From positions 1 to 64,000 of the forward strand of contig DATLFG010000029.1 of assembly GCA_035524955.1 (NCBI GenBank): a stretch of 64,000 nt of DNA, given 5' to 3'. Below the pieces are notes generated by a model. The model was not told the DNA's origin. It saw nothing but the letters and a program-made list of their open reading frames with translations, and ran no database searches. Below are positions 48,822 to 57,566 of the stretch, one piece after another (position 1 is the first letter of the stretch; every line of letters begins with the position of its first letter). A program made the translations under genes and the position numbers. This DNA comes from CAMLFJ01 sp035524955. GTDB lineage: Bacteria > Methylomirabilota > Methylomirabilia > Rokubacteriales > CSP1-6.

Positions 48822-50987
48822 GTGACGGCCGACGGTCCCCGCACCCGCCCCGGCCGGCCCTACCCGCTCGGCGCGACCTGGGACGAGGCCGGTGTCAATT
48901 TCGCCCTCTTCAGCGAGCACGCCACCGCGGTGGCGCTCTGTCTCTTCGACGAGCGCGATCCCGGCAAGGAGATCCGGCAGATCCGCATCGAGCAGCGTAC
49001 CGATCAGGTCTGGCACGTCTACGTGCCCGGGATCCGGCCCGGCGCCCTCTACGCCTACCGCGTGAACGGGCCCTACGAGCCGGCCCAGGGCCACCGGTTC
49101 AACCCGGACAAGGCCCTGCTCGATCCCTACGCCAAGGCCATCGCGGGCACGCTCGAATGGCACGACGCCCTGTTCGGGTATCGCATCGGCGATCCGGAGG
49201 ACGACGCCAAGCCCGACTCCCGCGACAGCGGGCCGTATCTCCCCAAGAGCGTGGTGGTGGACCCGACCTTCGACTGGGAGGACGACCGGCGGCTGCTCAC
49301 CCGCTGGTCGCGCACCGTCATCTACGAGGTCCACGTCAAGGGCTTCACCAAGCTCCATCCCGAGGTGCCGCCCGAGCTGCGCGGCACCTACGCCGGCCTC
49401 GCCTCCGACGCGGCGGTGAGGCACCTGACCGAGCTCGGGATCACCGCGGTCGAGCTGCTCCCCGTCCACCACTCGGTGACCGAGAGGTACCAGGCGGAGC
49501 GCGGGCTGGCCAACTACTGGGGCTACAACTCGATCGGCTTCTTCTGCCCGGACTCGCGCTTCTCGGCCTCGGGGCACCGGGGCCAGCAGGTGGACGAGTT
49601 CAAGGGGATGGTCAAGCGGTTGCACCGGGCGGGCATCGAGGTCATCCTCGACGTGGTCTACAACCACACCGCAGAGGGCAACCACCTGGGGCCGACGCTC
49701 TGCTTCCGCGGCATCGACAACGACGCCTACTACCGCCTCTCCCCCGAGGACCCGCGCTTCTACGTGGATTACACCGGGTGCGGCAACACGCTCAACATGC
49801 GGCACCCCCGCACGATCCAGCTCCTGATGGACAGCCTGCGCTACTGGGTGCTCGAGATGCACGTGGACGGCTTCCGCTTCGACCTCGCGGCCGCCCTCGC
49901 GCGCGAGCTGCACGACGTGGATCGCCTCTCCGCCTACTTCGACGTCATCCACCAGGACCCGGTGATCTCGCAGGTCAAGCTCATCGCGGAGCCGTGGGAC
50001 CTCGGCCACGGCGGCTATCAGGTCGGCAACTTCCCGGTGGGATGGGCGGAGTGGAACGGCAAGTACCGCGACACCATCCGGCGCTACTGGAAGGGCGACG
50101 AGTGGCAGGTGGCGGAGCTGGCTTACCGGCTCACCGGCTCCAGCGATCTCTACGAGACGGGCGGGCGCCGCCCGTACGCGAGCGTGAACTTCGTCACCGC
50201 GCACGACGGCTTCACCCTCCTCGATCTCGTGTCCTACAACGACAAGCACAACCTGGCCAACGGCGAGGACAACCGGGACGGCACCGACCACAACAACTCG
50301 TGGAACTGCGGGGCGGAGGGTCCCACCGACGACCCCCAGGTCAATGCGCTCCGCGAGCGGCAGCTGCGGAACTTCCTGGCCACCCTCTTCCTGTCCCAGG
50401 GGATCCCGATGCTGCTGGGCGGCGACGAGATGGGGCGCACCCAGCAGGGCAACAACAATGCCTATTGCCAGGACACCGAGCTCTCGTGGGTCCACTGGCC
50501 GCCCTCCGACACCGGGCGGCTCCTGGTCGAGTTCACCCGGCGCCTCATCCGCCTCAAGCACGCCAATCCGGTCTTCCACCGGCGCATGTTCTTCCAGGGC
50601 CGCCGCATCCAGGGCTCGGCGGTGAAGGACCTCGCCTGGTTCCGCCCCGACGGCCACGAGATGACCGACGAGGAGTGGCAGGACAGCTTCAGCCGCTGCC
50701 TCGGTCTCCGGCTCGCCGGCGACGCCATCGAGGAGGTGGACGACCTGGGCGAGCCGATCGTCGGCGACACCTTCCTGATCCTGCTCAACGCCCACCACGA
50801 GCCGGTGCCCTTCGTGCTCCCGGCCCACGGGCGCCGCGTGAGCTGGGAGCCGGTGCTCGACACCCGCGACTGGGACGGCGGGGCCGACCGACCGCCCCTG
50901 CGCACCGGCGCGCAGTACGCGCTCGAAGGTCGCTCCCTCGCCGTCCTGCGGCTCGGCCGGACCGCCCGCCCCGCGCCAGGAGCCTGA
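48822..50987 (+). CDS. glgX: Glycogen debranching enzyme GlgX
   Basis: GlgX is an isoamylase-type GH13 enzyme that hydrolyses alpha-1,6 branches after phosphorylase trimming. The protein of 721 residues begins with a CBM48 domain (GATWDEAGVNFALFSEHATA) and has VIYEVHVKGFTKLHPEVP, DVVYNHTAEGNHLGPTL, the nucleophile in HVDGFRFDLAAALARE, the acid in KLIAEPWDLGHGGYQVG and NFVTAHDGFTLLDLVSYNDK. The GTG start lies 13 bases after glgB. Confidence 0.95.
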   Translation: MTADGPRTRPGRPYPLGATWDEAGVNFALFSEHATAVALCLFDERDPGKEIRQIRIEQRTDQVWHVYVPGIRPGALYAYRVNGPYEPAQGHRFNPDKALLDPYAKAIAGTLEWHDALFGYRIGDPEDDAKPDSRDSGPYLPKSVVVDPTFDWEDDRRLLTRWSRTVIYEVHVKGFTKLHPEVPPELRGTYAGLASDAAVRHLTELGITAVELLPVHHSVTERYQAERGLANYWGYNSIGFFCPDSRFSASGHRGQQVDEFKGMVKRLHRAGIEVILDVVYNHTAEGNHLGPTLCFRGIDNDAYYRLSPEDPRFYVDYTGCGNTLNMRHPRTIQLLMDSLRYWVLEMHVDGFRFDLAAALARELHDVDRLSAYFDVIHQDPVISQVKLIAEPWDLGHGGYQVGNFPVGWAEWNGKYRDTIRRYWKGDEWQVAELAYRLTGSSDLYETGGRRPYASVNFVTAHDGFTLLDLVSYNDKHNLANGEDNRDGTDHNNSWNCGAEGPTDDPQVNALRERQLRNFLATLFLSQGIPMLLGGDEMGRTQQGNNNAYCQDTELSWVHWPPSDTGRLLVEFTRRLIRLKHANPVFHRRMFFQGRRIQGSAVKDLAWFRPDGHEMTDEEWQDSFSRCLGLRLAGDAIEEVDDLGEPIVGDTFLILLNAHHEPVPFVLPAHGRRVSWEPVLDTRDWDGGADRPPLRTGAQYALEGRSLAVLRLGRTARPAPGA

Positions 50988-50990
50988 TCG

Positions 50991-52253
50991 ATGACCGACT
51001 CGCCCGAATTCGACTCCGCGCTGCATCGCACCGCGCTGGCCCAGCTCGATCGCGTCGCGACCCGGCTCGCCCTCGACGCCGACATCCACGAGCGGCTGCG
51101 CTTCCCGCGCCGGGCCCTCGTGGTCTCGGTGCCGATCCGGATGGATCGCGGCGACACCGAGGTGTTCATCGGCTACCGGGTGCACCACAACACCGCGCTC
51201 GGCCCCACCAAGGGCGGCCTGCGCTACGACCTGGGGGTCAACCTCGGCGAGGTCACCGCGCTCGCGATGCTGATGAGCTGGAAGTGCGCGCTGATGGGCC
51301 TGCCCTACGGCGGCGCCAAGGGCGGCGTGCGCTGCAACCCGCGCGCGCTCTCCCCGCGCGAGCGCGAGCACCTCACGCGCCGCTACACCACCGAGATCAT
51401 TCACATGATCGGCCCCGATCTCGACATTCCCGCCCCCGACCTCGGCACCGACGAGCAGACCATGGCGTGGATGATGGACACCTACTCCATGACCCAGGGC
51501 AAGAGCGTGCCCGGGGTGGTCACCGGCAAGCCGATCATCGTGGGCGGCTCCGCGGGCCGGCGCGAGGCCACCGGCCGCGGCATCGTCTTCGTGCTCTACC
51601 AGGCGGCCAAGAGCCTGGGCCAGGTCCTGCGCGGCAAGAAGGTCGTCGTGCAGGGCTTCGGCAACGTGGGCAGCGTGGCCGCGCGCCTGCTGTGGAACGA
51701 CGGGTGCACGATCGCGGGGATCAGCGACGTCAAGGGCGGGGTCTGGAATCCCGACGGCATCGACCTCCGCCAGCTCCAGGAGCACGTGACCCGGACCGGC
51801 AGCGTGGAGGGCTTCCCGGGCGGCGAGCCGGTCAGCAACGAGCAGATCCTGGAACAGCCGTGCGACGTGCTGATCCCGGCCGCGGTGGACTCGGTCATCC
51901 ACGATCGCAACGCCGACCGCATCAAGGCCCTCATCGTCGCGGAGGGCGCCAACGGCCCCACCACCCCCGAGGCCGACGTCATTCTACGCGACCGCGGGGT
52001 GACCGTGATCCCGGACATCCTGTGCAACGCGGGCGGTGTGGTCGTCTCCTACTTCGAGTGGGTCCAGGGCCTGCAGTACTATTTCTGGAAGGAGAGCGAG
52101 ATCATCTCGCGGCTGCAGGAGATCATGGCGCGGTCGTTCACCCGCGTCTGGCAGACCGCCCAGAAGAACGGCGTGGACCTGCGGACCGGCGCGCTCATGG
52201 AAGGCGTCAGCCGGGTCGCCGAGGCGCACGTCTCCCGCGGGCTGTATCCATAG
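50991..52253 (+). CDS. gdhA: Glutamate dehydrogenase
   Basis: This is an oxidoreductase of the Glu/Leu/Phe/Val dehydrogenase family, 420 residues, interconverting glutamate and 2-oxoglutarate plus ammonia. It shows YRVHHNTALGPTKGGLRYDL, the catalytic lysine in LPYGGAKGGVRCNP, the Asp in IPAPDLGTDEQTMAWMMD and the Rossmann motif VVVQGFGNVGSVAARLL. The 420-residue length fits the hexameric bacterial GDH group. It begins 3 bases after glgX, so it belongs to the same transcript; a direct link with glycogen is not known. Confidence 0.93.
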   Translation: MTDSPEFDSALHRTALAQLDRVATRLALDADIHERLRFPRRALVVSVPIRMDRGDTEVFIGYRVHHNTALGPTKGGLRYDLGVNLGEVTALAMLMSWKCALMGLPYGGAKGGVRCNPRALSPREREHLTRRYTTEIIHMIGPDLDIPAPDLGTDEQTMAWMMDTYSMTQGKSVPGVVTGKPIIVGGSAGRREATGRGIVFVLYQAAKSLGQVLRGKKVVVQGFGNVGSVAARLLWNDGCTIAGISDVKGGVWNPDGIDLRQLQEHVTRTGSVEGFPGGEPVSNEQILEQPCDVLIPAAVDSVIHDRNADRIKALIVAEGANGPTTPEADVILRDRGVTVIPDILCNAGGVVVSYFEWVQGLQYYFWKESEIISRLQEIMARSFTRVWQTAQKNGVDLRTGALMEGVSRVAEAHVSRGLYP

Positions 52254-52398
52254 CGCGAGCTCGGCTGTTTCACGACGAACCGCTTCGTTTCGCCGCGGAA
52301 CACCGGCGTCCCCGTCTCCGCCGGGAAATCAGGGGCATCCGGCTGGCATGGGATTTGACTCTGCTGACTAGAATTACCCAAGGAGCTCAGCCCCGCTC

Positions 52399-54060
52399 AT
52401 GCCTATTTCGAAGACACTGGTCCTGGCCTCCGCGCTGACCCTGACGCTCCAGTTCCTGATCTTCGCCTATCTCTACTCCTCTCACCGCGTGCGGTTCTTC
52501 CGGTACCTGCTGGTGGCCTGGGGTCTCATGAGCCTGGCCAAGGGCCTGCACGCCGGCCGGATCCTCGTCCCCGATCTCGAGATCCTGGGCGCGCTGATCA
52601 ACACCGTCTTCGTCGGCGCCACCCTTCTCGTGCTGGCGGGCGGCCTCGCCTTCCGTTTCGACTACCAGATCCGGCCGCGCGACCTGGCGATCGGCGGGCT
52701 GGCCGCGCTGGGCGCCCTCACCCTGGGGGACCTGTCGGACGCGAGCGTCGCCGCGCGGAGTCTGGCCGGCTTCGTCACCGGGGGCATCCTGATCCTGGCC
52801 GGGGTGCAGTTCTGGCCTCGCTCGGCCCAGCCGCGCTACCGCGGCGCGTGCTTCCTCGCCAGCTCGCTCGCCCTCTGGGGCGTGCACCGGATCGTGTCGC
52901 CGGCGTTCCCGGCCGAGCCGGGCACCGCGCCGCACCTCATGATGCACCTCGGGTTCATGCTGTTCTATTTCCTCTCCACCTTCGCGATCATCATCATGGT
53001 GCTGGATCGAGCGCGGAGCGAAACCGCGGCCCTCAAGGAGTTCAACGAGCGGCTCGTCGACGGCCTCGGCGAGGGTCTCCAGCTCGTCGACGGCGACTTC
53101 CGGATCCGCCACGCCAACCGGTGGATGCACGGCCAGTTCAGCCCGGTGGTGGGGCGCCGCTGCTACGAGCTGCTCACGGCCGACGCGATGCCGTGCCCGG
53201 GCTGTCCCCTCGACCGCCGGCACGAGATCGGCGACGCGGCGCGGATCGAGGTCGCCGGAGTCGACGGCCGCCGCTTCTCGCTCAGCTGCTCCCCGGTGCG
53301 CCAGCCCGACGGCCAGATCTTCCTCCTCGAGCTGGTGGCCGACGTGACCGAGCGGGAACGGCTGCAGGCGCGGCTCACCGAGGCCGAGCGCCTGGCCGCG
53401 GCCGGCGAGCTGGCCGCGGGCGTCGCGCACGAGATTCGCAACCCGCTGGCCGCCATCGTCAACGCCACGACCCTGCTCGGGGAGGAGCAGCCCCTCACCC
53501 GGGAGGAGCGGGCCAACACGCTGGGCGCGGTCAAGAAGGAGGCGCGACGGCTCAACCGGATCCTCTCGGATTTCCTCGTCTTCGCCCGGCCCCGCGAGTC
53601 CAAGCCCCTCGAGGCCGACATCCGGGTGATCGTCGACCACGTCGCGGCCCTGATCCGGGAGGATCCCGCTCGCGCCGAGCGCGTGCAGCTCTCGGTGGCG
53701 ATCGATCCGGCGGTGCCCCCCTCTTTCGCCTTCGACGCCGACCAGATGACCCAGGTGCTGTGGAACATCGCGCTGAACGGGGTCGAGGCGATGGAGGGGC
53801 CGGGCCGCCTCGACTTCACGGTGGCCCGCCGGGGCAGCGCGGTGGCGATCGCGGTCACGGACACCGGCGGCGGGATCCCGCTCGAGGAGCGCCGGCGGGT
53901 CTTCGAGCCCTTCTACTCCCGGAAGCGGAGCGGCACCGGCCTCGGGCTCACCATCGCCCGGCGTATCGTCGCCACGCACGGGGGGCGGATCGACGTCGAG
54001 TCGACCCCCGGCCAGGGCTCGCGCTTCACCGTCCTGCTGCCGATCGCGGCGGAGGCGTGA
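52399..54060 (+). CDS. Membrane sensor histidine kinase, NtrB-like
   Basis: This is a 553-residue sensor kinase. The first 205 residues contain about seven membrane helices with no recognised extracellular domain. A PAS-like domain (215-320) carries a CPGCPLDRRHE motif whose two cysteines could bind metal or sense redox state. The HisKA domain has the phospho-acceptor His344 in GVAHEIRNPLAAI, and the ATPase domain has NIALNGVEAM (N box), DTGGGIP (G1) and GTGLGLTIARR (G2). It is one base ahead of its probable partner, the sigma54-type regulator. It is similar in architecture to NtrB/AtoS kinases; the signal is unknown. Confidence 0.88.
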   Translation: MPISKTLVLASALTLTLQFLIFAYLYSSHRVRFFRYLLVAWGLMSLAKGLHAGRILVPDLEILGALINTVFVGATLLVLAGGLAFRFDYQIRPRDLAIGGLAALGALTLGDLSDASVAARSLAGFVTGGILILAGVQFWPRSAQPRYRGACFLASSLALWGVHRIVSPAFPAEPGTAPHLMMHLGFMLFYFLSTFAIIIMVLDRARSETAALKEFNERLVDGLGEGLQLVDGDFRIRHANRWMHGQFSPVVGRRCYELLTADAMPCPGCPLDRRHEIGDAARIEVAGVDGRRFSLSCSPVRQPDGQIFLLELVADVTERERLQARLTEAERLAAAGELAAGVAHEIRNPLAAIVNATTLLGEEQPLTREERANTLGAVKKEARRLNRILSDFLVFARPRESKPLEADIRVIVDHVAALIREDPARAERVQLSVAIDPAVPPSFAFDADQMTQVLWNIALNGVEAMEGPGRLDFTVARRGSAVAIAVTDTGGGIPLEERRRVFEPFYSRKRSGTGLGLTIARRIVATHGGRIDVESTPGQGSRFTVLLPIAAEA

Positions 54061-54061
54061 G

Positions 54062-55408
54062 ATGGCGGCGATCCTCGTCGTCGATGACGAAGCCTCGGCC
54101 CGGACCACCCTGGCGCTGCTGCTCCGGAAGCGGAGCCACCGGGTGACGGAGGCCGAGGGGGTCGGGGTCGCGGTCAAGACCCTCACCGATGAGGCCTTCG
54201 AGGTGATCGTGACGGATCTCCGCATGCCGGACGGCGACGGGCTGGACGTCCTGCGGGCCGCCCGGGCCCACTGCCCGGACGCCGACGTCATCCTCCTCAC
54301 CGCGTACGCCGGCTGGGAGTCGGCCAAGGAAGCGATCCAGCTCGGAGCCATCGACTATTTCGAGAAGGGCCGGGAGCCCGACGAGCTGATTCACCGCATC
54401 GAGCGGGCTCTCGGCGAGAAGGCCCTGCGGCGGGAGAACGCGAACCTCCGGGCCCAGGTGCGCGACCGGTACGGCCTGCCCGGGCTGCTCGCGGGCTCCG
54501 CCCAGATGGCGCAGGTGGTGGACCTGGTGCGGCGGGTCGCGCCCACGAGCGCCACCGTGCTCATCCAGGGCGAATCGGGGACGGGCAAGGAGGTCATCGC
54601 CAAGGCCATCCACCACGCCAGCGAGCGGGCGCGGGGGCCCTTCGTGGCCATCAACTGCGGCGCGCTGCCCGAGTCCCTGCTGGAGTCGGAGATCTTCGGT
54701 CACGTGCGCGGCGCCTTCACCGGGGCCAGCGGGACCAAGAAGGGCCTGTTCGAGGAAGCCGACGGCGGCACGCTGCTGCTCGACGAGATCGGCGAGATGA
54801 CGCCGAGCCTGCAGGTGAAGCTCCTGCGGGCCCTGCAGAGCGGTGAGATCCGCCCGGTCGGCTCGACCCAGGCGATCACGGTGGACGTGCGGGTCGTCGC
54901 GGCCACCAACCGCGACCTCGAGCAGCTGATCCGCCAGGGCGACTTCCGGGAGGACCTCTTCTATCGCCTCAACGTGATCCCGGTCACGCTGCCCCCTCTG
55001 CGCGAGCGCCGCGAGGACATTCCACTCCTCGCCGAGCACTTCCTCGGCCGCGCCGCCCAGCGCCTGGGCCGGACCCTGCGCCTGAGTGCGGCGGCGGTGG
55101 ACCGGCTTCTTCGCTATCCCTGGCCCGGCAACGTGCGCGAGCTGGAGAACGCGATGGAGCGCACCGCGATCCTCGCGCGAGACGAGGTCATCGAGCCCGA
55201 CGATCTGCCTCCGCACGTCACCGGCGGCGTGACCCTCGGCCCGGCCCCCGGCCTCGAGCGCGAGCACACCCTCGCCGAGGCCGAGCGCGCGCACATCATC
55301 CAGACGCTCGAGCGCTGTGGCCGAAACCATTCGCGGGCCGCCGAGATGCTCGGGATCGGACGCACCACCCTCTGGCGCAAGCTCAAGGAGTACGGGCTCG
55401 ACCGATAG
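54062..55408 (+). CDS. sigma54-dependent response regulator, NtrC family
   Basis: This is a 448-residue enhancer-binding protein: receiver (1-120, phospho-acceptor Asp52 in VTDLRMPDG), AAA+ domain (145-375) with Walker A GESGTGKEVIAKAIH, the sigma54-contacting loop GAFTGA in HVRGAFTGASGTKKG and Walker B LLLDEIGEM, and a C-terminal Fis-type HTH (CGRNHSRAAEMLGIGRTTLW). It activates sigma54 promoters when phosphorylated, most probably by the kinase encoded one base upstream. Its receiver is closely similar to that of the cyclase protein at 56412. Confidence 0.94.
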   Translation: MAAILVVDDEASARTTLALLLRKRSHRVTEAEGVGVAVKTLTDEAFEVIVTDLRMPDGDGLDVLRAARAHCPDADVILLTAYAGWESAKEAIQLGAIDYFEKGREPDELIHRIERALGEKALRRENANLRAQVRDRYGLPGLLAGSAQMAQVVDLVRRVAPTSATVLIQGESGTGKEVIAKAIHHASERARGPFVAINCGALPESLLESEIFGHVRGAFTGASGTKKGLFEEADGGTLLLDEIGEMTPSLQVKLLRALQSGEIRPVGSTQAITVDVRVVAATNRDLEQLIRQGDFREDLFYRLNVIPVTLPPLRERREDIPLLAEHFLGRAAQRLGRTLRLSAAAVDRLLRYPWPGNVRELENAMERTAILARDEVIEPDDLPPHVTGGVTLGPAPGLEREHTLAEAERAHIIQTLERCGRNHSRAAEMLGIGRTTLWRKLKEYGLDR

Positions 55409-55411
55409 ATC

Positions 55412-55480
55412 ATCGGAGGGGGGCGCCTTCTGAAGTCCAAGAGGGGCCCCCTCGAAGGGAGAGTGCTCCGACACGCTCCC
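55412..55480 (-). repeat. Diverged copy of the prcA/pafA intergenic repeat
   Basis: Read on the minus strand it begins GGGAGCGTGTCGGAGCACTC, like the element at 45059. It continues TTCGAG and ends in GGCGCCCCCCTCCGA, but its middle hairpin differs. It lies between the convergent NtrC-type regulator gene and the ECF sigma factor. Confidence 0.5.
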
Positions 55481-55635
55481 GGCCGGTCCTCGCCCGCTGC
55501 ACGCTCCTCACGACGGTCCACCACATCGCCCAGGACGCCGGCCGGCTGCAGGCTGAGGTCGCCGGGCCCGAGCGGGAACTGCTGATTCAGGTACTCCTGC
55601 ATGGCCATCTCCGTCGCGATACGGGCCCGGCTCAC
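55481..55635 (-). other. Possible short gene start overlapping the sigma factor stop
   Basis: A GTG at 55635 overlaps the sigma factor stop (GTGA). It begins SRARIATEMAMQEYLNQQFP and for about 45 codons has the high third-position GC of real genes. After that the frame runs into the intergenic repeat and antisense of the regulator gene, where coding character is lost. It may be the remnant of a gene once cotranscribed with the sigma factor, for example an anti-sigma factor, but no family is recognisable. Confidence 0.25.
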
Positions 55636-56210
55636 GCCGTGACGTACGCGGCGAGGCTCGCGCGGATCAGCAACCGGGAGCGATGGACCCGCGACTTCGC
55701 CGCCGCCCGGCCGAGGCCCAGCCGGCCGGCGATGCCGGCGGTCGACAGCCCCTCGAGATGACAGAGGATCAGCGGAAGCCGGTAGGGCTCCGGCAACGTC
55801 GCGATCGCGCGCTCGAGCACCTCACCCAGCTCGTACCGCGCCAGGTCTGCGTCGGCGCCGGTCCCGCGGTTCCCGCCGACGTCGGACGACCTGGAGACGG
55901 CGGCCGTGTGGGCGTCGTCCCGCCGGCGGCGCCGCAGTCGGGCGAGGGCCGCATTGCGGGCGACGCGGTGAACCCACGTCGCGAACGTGGACCGCCCCCC
56001 GAACGACTGGATCCGCCGGACGATCGTCAGGAGGACGTCCTGGGCGACCTCTTCCGCATCCGCGCGGTTCGCCAGGATGCGATTCACGTGCCGGTAGATG
56101 CGGGAACCGTACGCTTCCACGAGCGCGTCGGCCGCGGCCGGATCCCCTCGCCTCAGCGCATCGAGCAGCCGCGCGTCCCCGCCAATCGATGGGTGGTCCG
56201 TGGACATCAT
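55632..56210 (-). CDS. ECF-type RNA polymerase sigma factor
   Basis: This is a 192-residue sigma70-family factor of the extracytoplasmic-function type. Region 2 spans residues 15-90 (AYGSRIYRHVNRILANRADA, then EEVAQDVLLTIVRRI and TFATWVHRVARNAAL), and region 4 spans 130-185 (LPEPYRLPLILCHLEGLSTAGIAGRLGL, then KSRVHRSRLLIR). No clear anti-sigma gene is adjacent; only a short, possibly degenerate frame overlaps its stop. A pair of ATGs opens the gene. It is divergent from the receiver-cyclase gene with about 200 bases between. Confidence 0.9.
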   Translation of the reverse strand: MMSTDHPSIGGDARLLDALRRGDPAAADALVEAYGSRIYRHVNRILANRADAEEVAQDVLLTIVRRIQSFGGRSTFATWVHRVARNAALARLRRRRRDDAHTAAVSRSSDVGGNRGTGADADLARYELGEVLERAIATLPEPYRLPLILCHLEGLSTAGIAGRLGLGRAAAKSRVHRSRLLIRASLAAYVTA

Positions 56211-56411
56211 CGGCGGCGAATCGGAGCAACGCACGTGCCAGCCGCGAAGTCGGGCACAGATGGGCCGATCCCGGTGCGGCGCCTCGGCGGGGCGGTTCCA
56301 AAGCGAAACGCGACCGGCCGATCTGGAACGGCGGGCCGGCCCGGCGCGAGCACCGAGCGCTCGACTTTCAGGCCCTTCGGGACTGGCATCGGACGTGAAT
56401 CCCTCGTGGCC

Positions 56412-57566
56412 ATGGCCGCGATCCTGGTCGTCGACGACGAGCCATCCGCCCGGCTGACCCTCGGTCTCCTTCTCCGGCATCGCGGTCATCTGGTGCGGGA
56501 AGCCGACGGAGTGAGCACGGCGACGCGCGCGCTCGGCGCCGACGCCTTCGACGTCATCATCACCGATCTCCGGATGCCCGACGGGCTCGGTCTGGAGGTC
56601 CTCCAGGCGGCAAGGACCCAGTGCCCGGACGCCAACGTGATCGTGCTCACCGCCCATCCGGGCTGGGAGTCGGCCAAGGAGGCGATGCGGCTCGGCGCGT
56701 TCGACTATTTCGAGAAGGGCCAGGAGCCGGATGGGCTCTTCCGGCGGATCGACGGGGCGCTGGAGGAGCAGGCGTTCCGTCGGCGGATCGGGCTCGCCGG
56801 CACATCGGCGCCCATTGCCGCGACGGCCCCGGCGCCGGCCGGCGGCCGCCGCTATCTGACGATCCTCTTCGCGGACATGCGGGGTTCGATGGAGCTGCTG
56901 GCCGGGCATGAACTCGACGAGGCGCGTCAGGTGCTGGATGAGGTGATCGAGCGCCTGATGGAGTCCGTGCACGAAGCGGGCGGCACCGTGAACCAGGTCA
57001 TGGGCGACGGCATCATGGCGCTCTTCGGGGCGCCCGTCGCCCATCCCGACCACGCGGTGCGGGCGTGCCGGGCCGCGCTCCGGATGCAGGAGGCGATGGC
57101 CCGTTACTCGGGAGCCCGGACCCGGCGCGGAGGCGTGGGCGTGCAGATCCGGGTGGGTATCAACTCCGGCGAGGTGATCGTACGGTCCGTCGGAAGCGAT
57201 CTCCGCTGGGACTACACCGCGGTGGGGCCGCCCACGCACATCGCCGCGCGTATGGAGCAGCTGGCCGCACCCGCCGCGACCATCCTCACCGACACGACCC
57301 TGGCTCTCGCCCGACACGCGATCCGGGTGCGCCCGCTGGGCCGCGTCGTGGTGAAGGGCCTGCGCGACGAGCTGGAGGCGTACGAGCTCGTCGGCCTCAG
57401 CCCGGCCGCCGGGGGCTCGATCGGCCCACGAGGATCCGCAGTGCTACGATCGGACCGCGCGGCGGCGGCCGACCCAGGCCAGTCCCACCACGGCCACGAT
57501 CACGCCCACGAGGCCCGCCACCTGAGCGACCCGGAAGCCCGACACCCAGAAGCTGTCGAGCCGTAG
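56412..57566 (+). CDS. Response regulator with class III adenylate/guanylate cyclase domain
   Basis: This is a 384-residue protein: receiver domain 1-120 (Asp52 in ITDLRMPDG), short linker, then a class III nucleotide cyclase domain (about 150-325). Metal-binding aspartates are in TILFADMRGSMELLAG and QVMGDGIMALFGAPVAHPDH. The position that is usually Asn in the N-x-x-x-R pair reads His in WDYTAVGPPTHIAARMEQL, a variant I associate with cyclases of the THLAARM type. The product (cAMP or cGMP) cannot be read. The domain ends near LEAYELVGL at 57397; the last 55 or so residues overlap lgt on the other strand and look like read-through. The receiver is a paralogue of the NtrC-type regulator's receiver. 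Confidence 0.88.
   Translation: MAAILVVDDEPSARLTLGLLLRHRGHLVREADGVSTATRALGADAFDVIITDLRMPDGLGLEVLQAARTQCPDANVIVLTAHPGWESAKEAMRLGAFDYFEKGQEPDGLFRRIDGALEEQAFRRRIGLAGTSAPIAATAPAPAGGRRYLTILFADMRGSMELLAGHELDEARQVLDEVIERLMESVHEAGGTVNQVMGDGIMALFGAPVAHPDHAVRACRAALRMQEAMARYSGARTRRGGVGVQIRVGINSGEVIVRSVGSDLRWDYTAVGPPTHIAARMEQLAAPAATILTDTTLALARHAIRVRPLGRVVVKGLRDELEAYELVGLSPAAGGSIGPRGSAVLRSDRAAAADPGQSHHGHDHAHEARHLSDPEARHPEAVEP

Noticed and set aside
48597..51902. Open frame of 1101 codons on the minus strand, opposite glgX
   Set aside because: Its composition is a His/Arg/Val/Pro-rich shadow typical of antisense to high-GC genes. The plus strand encodes recognisable GlgX and glutamate dehydrogenase.
56384..56399. 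sigma54 promoter before the cyclase gene (TGGCATCGGACGTGAA)
   Set aside because: The -12 element reads GA and not GC, and it would place the transcription start almost on the ATG without a ribosome site.
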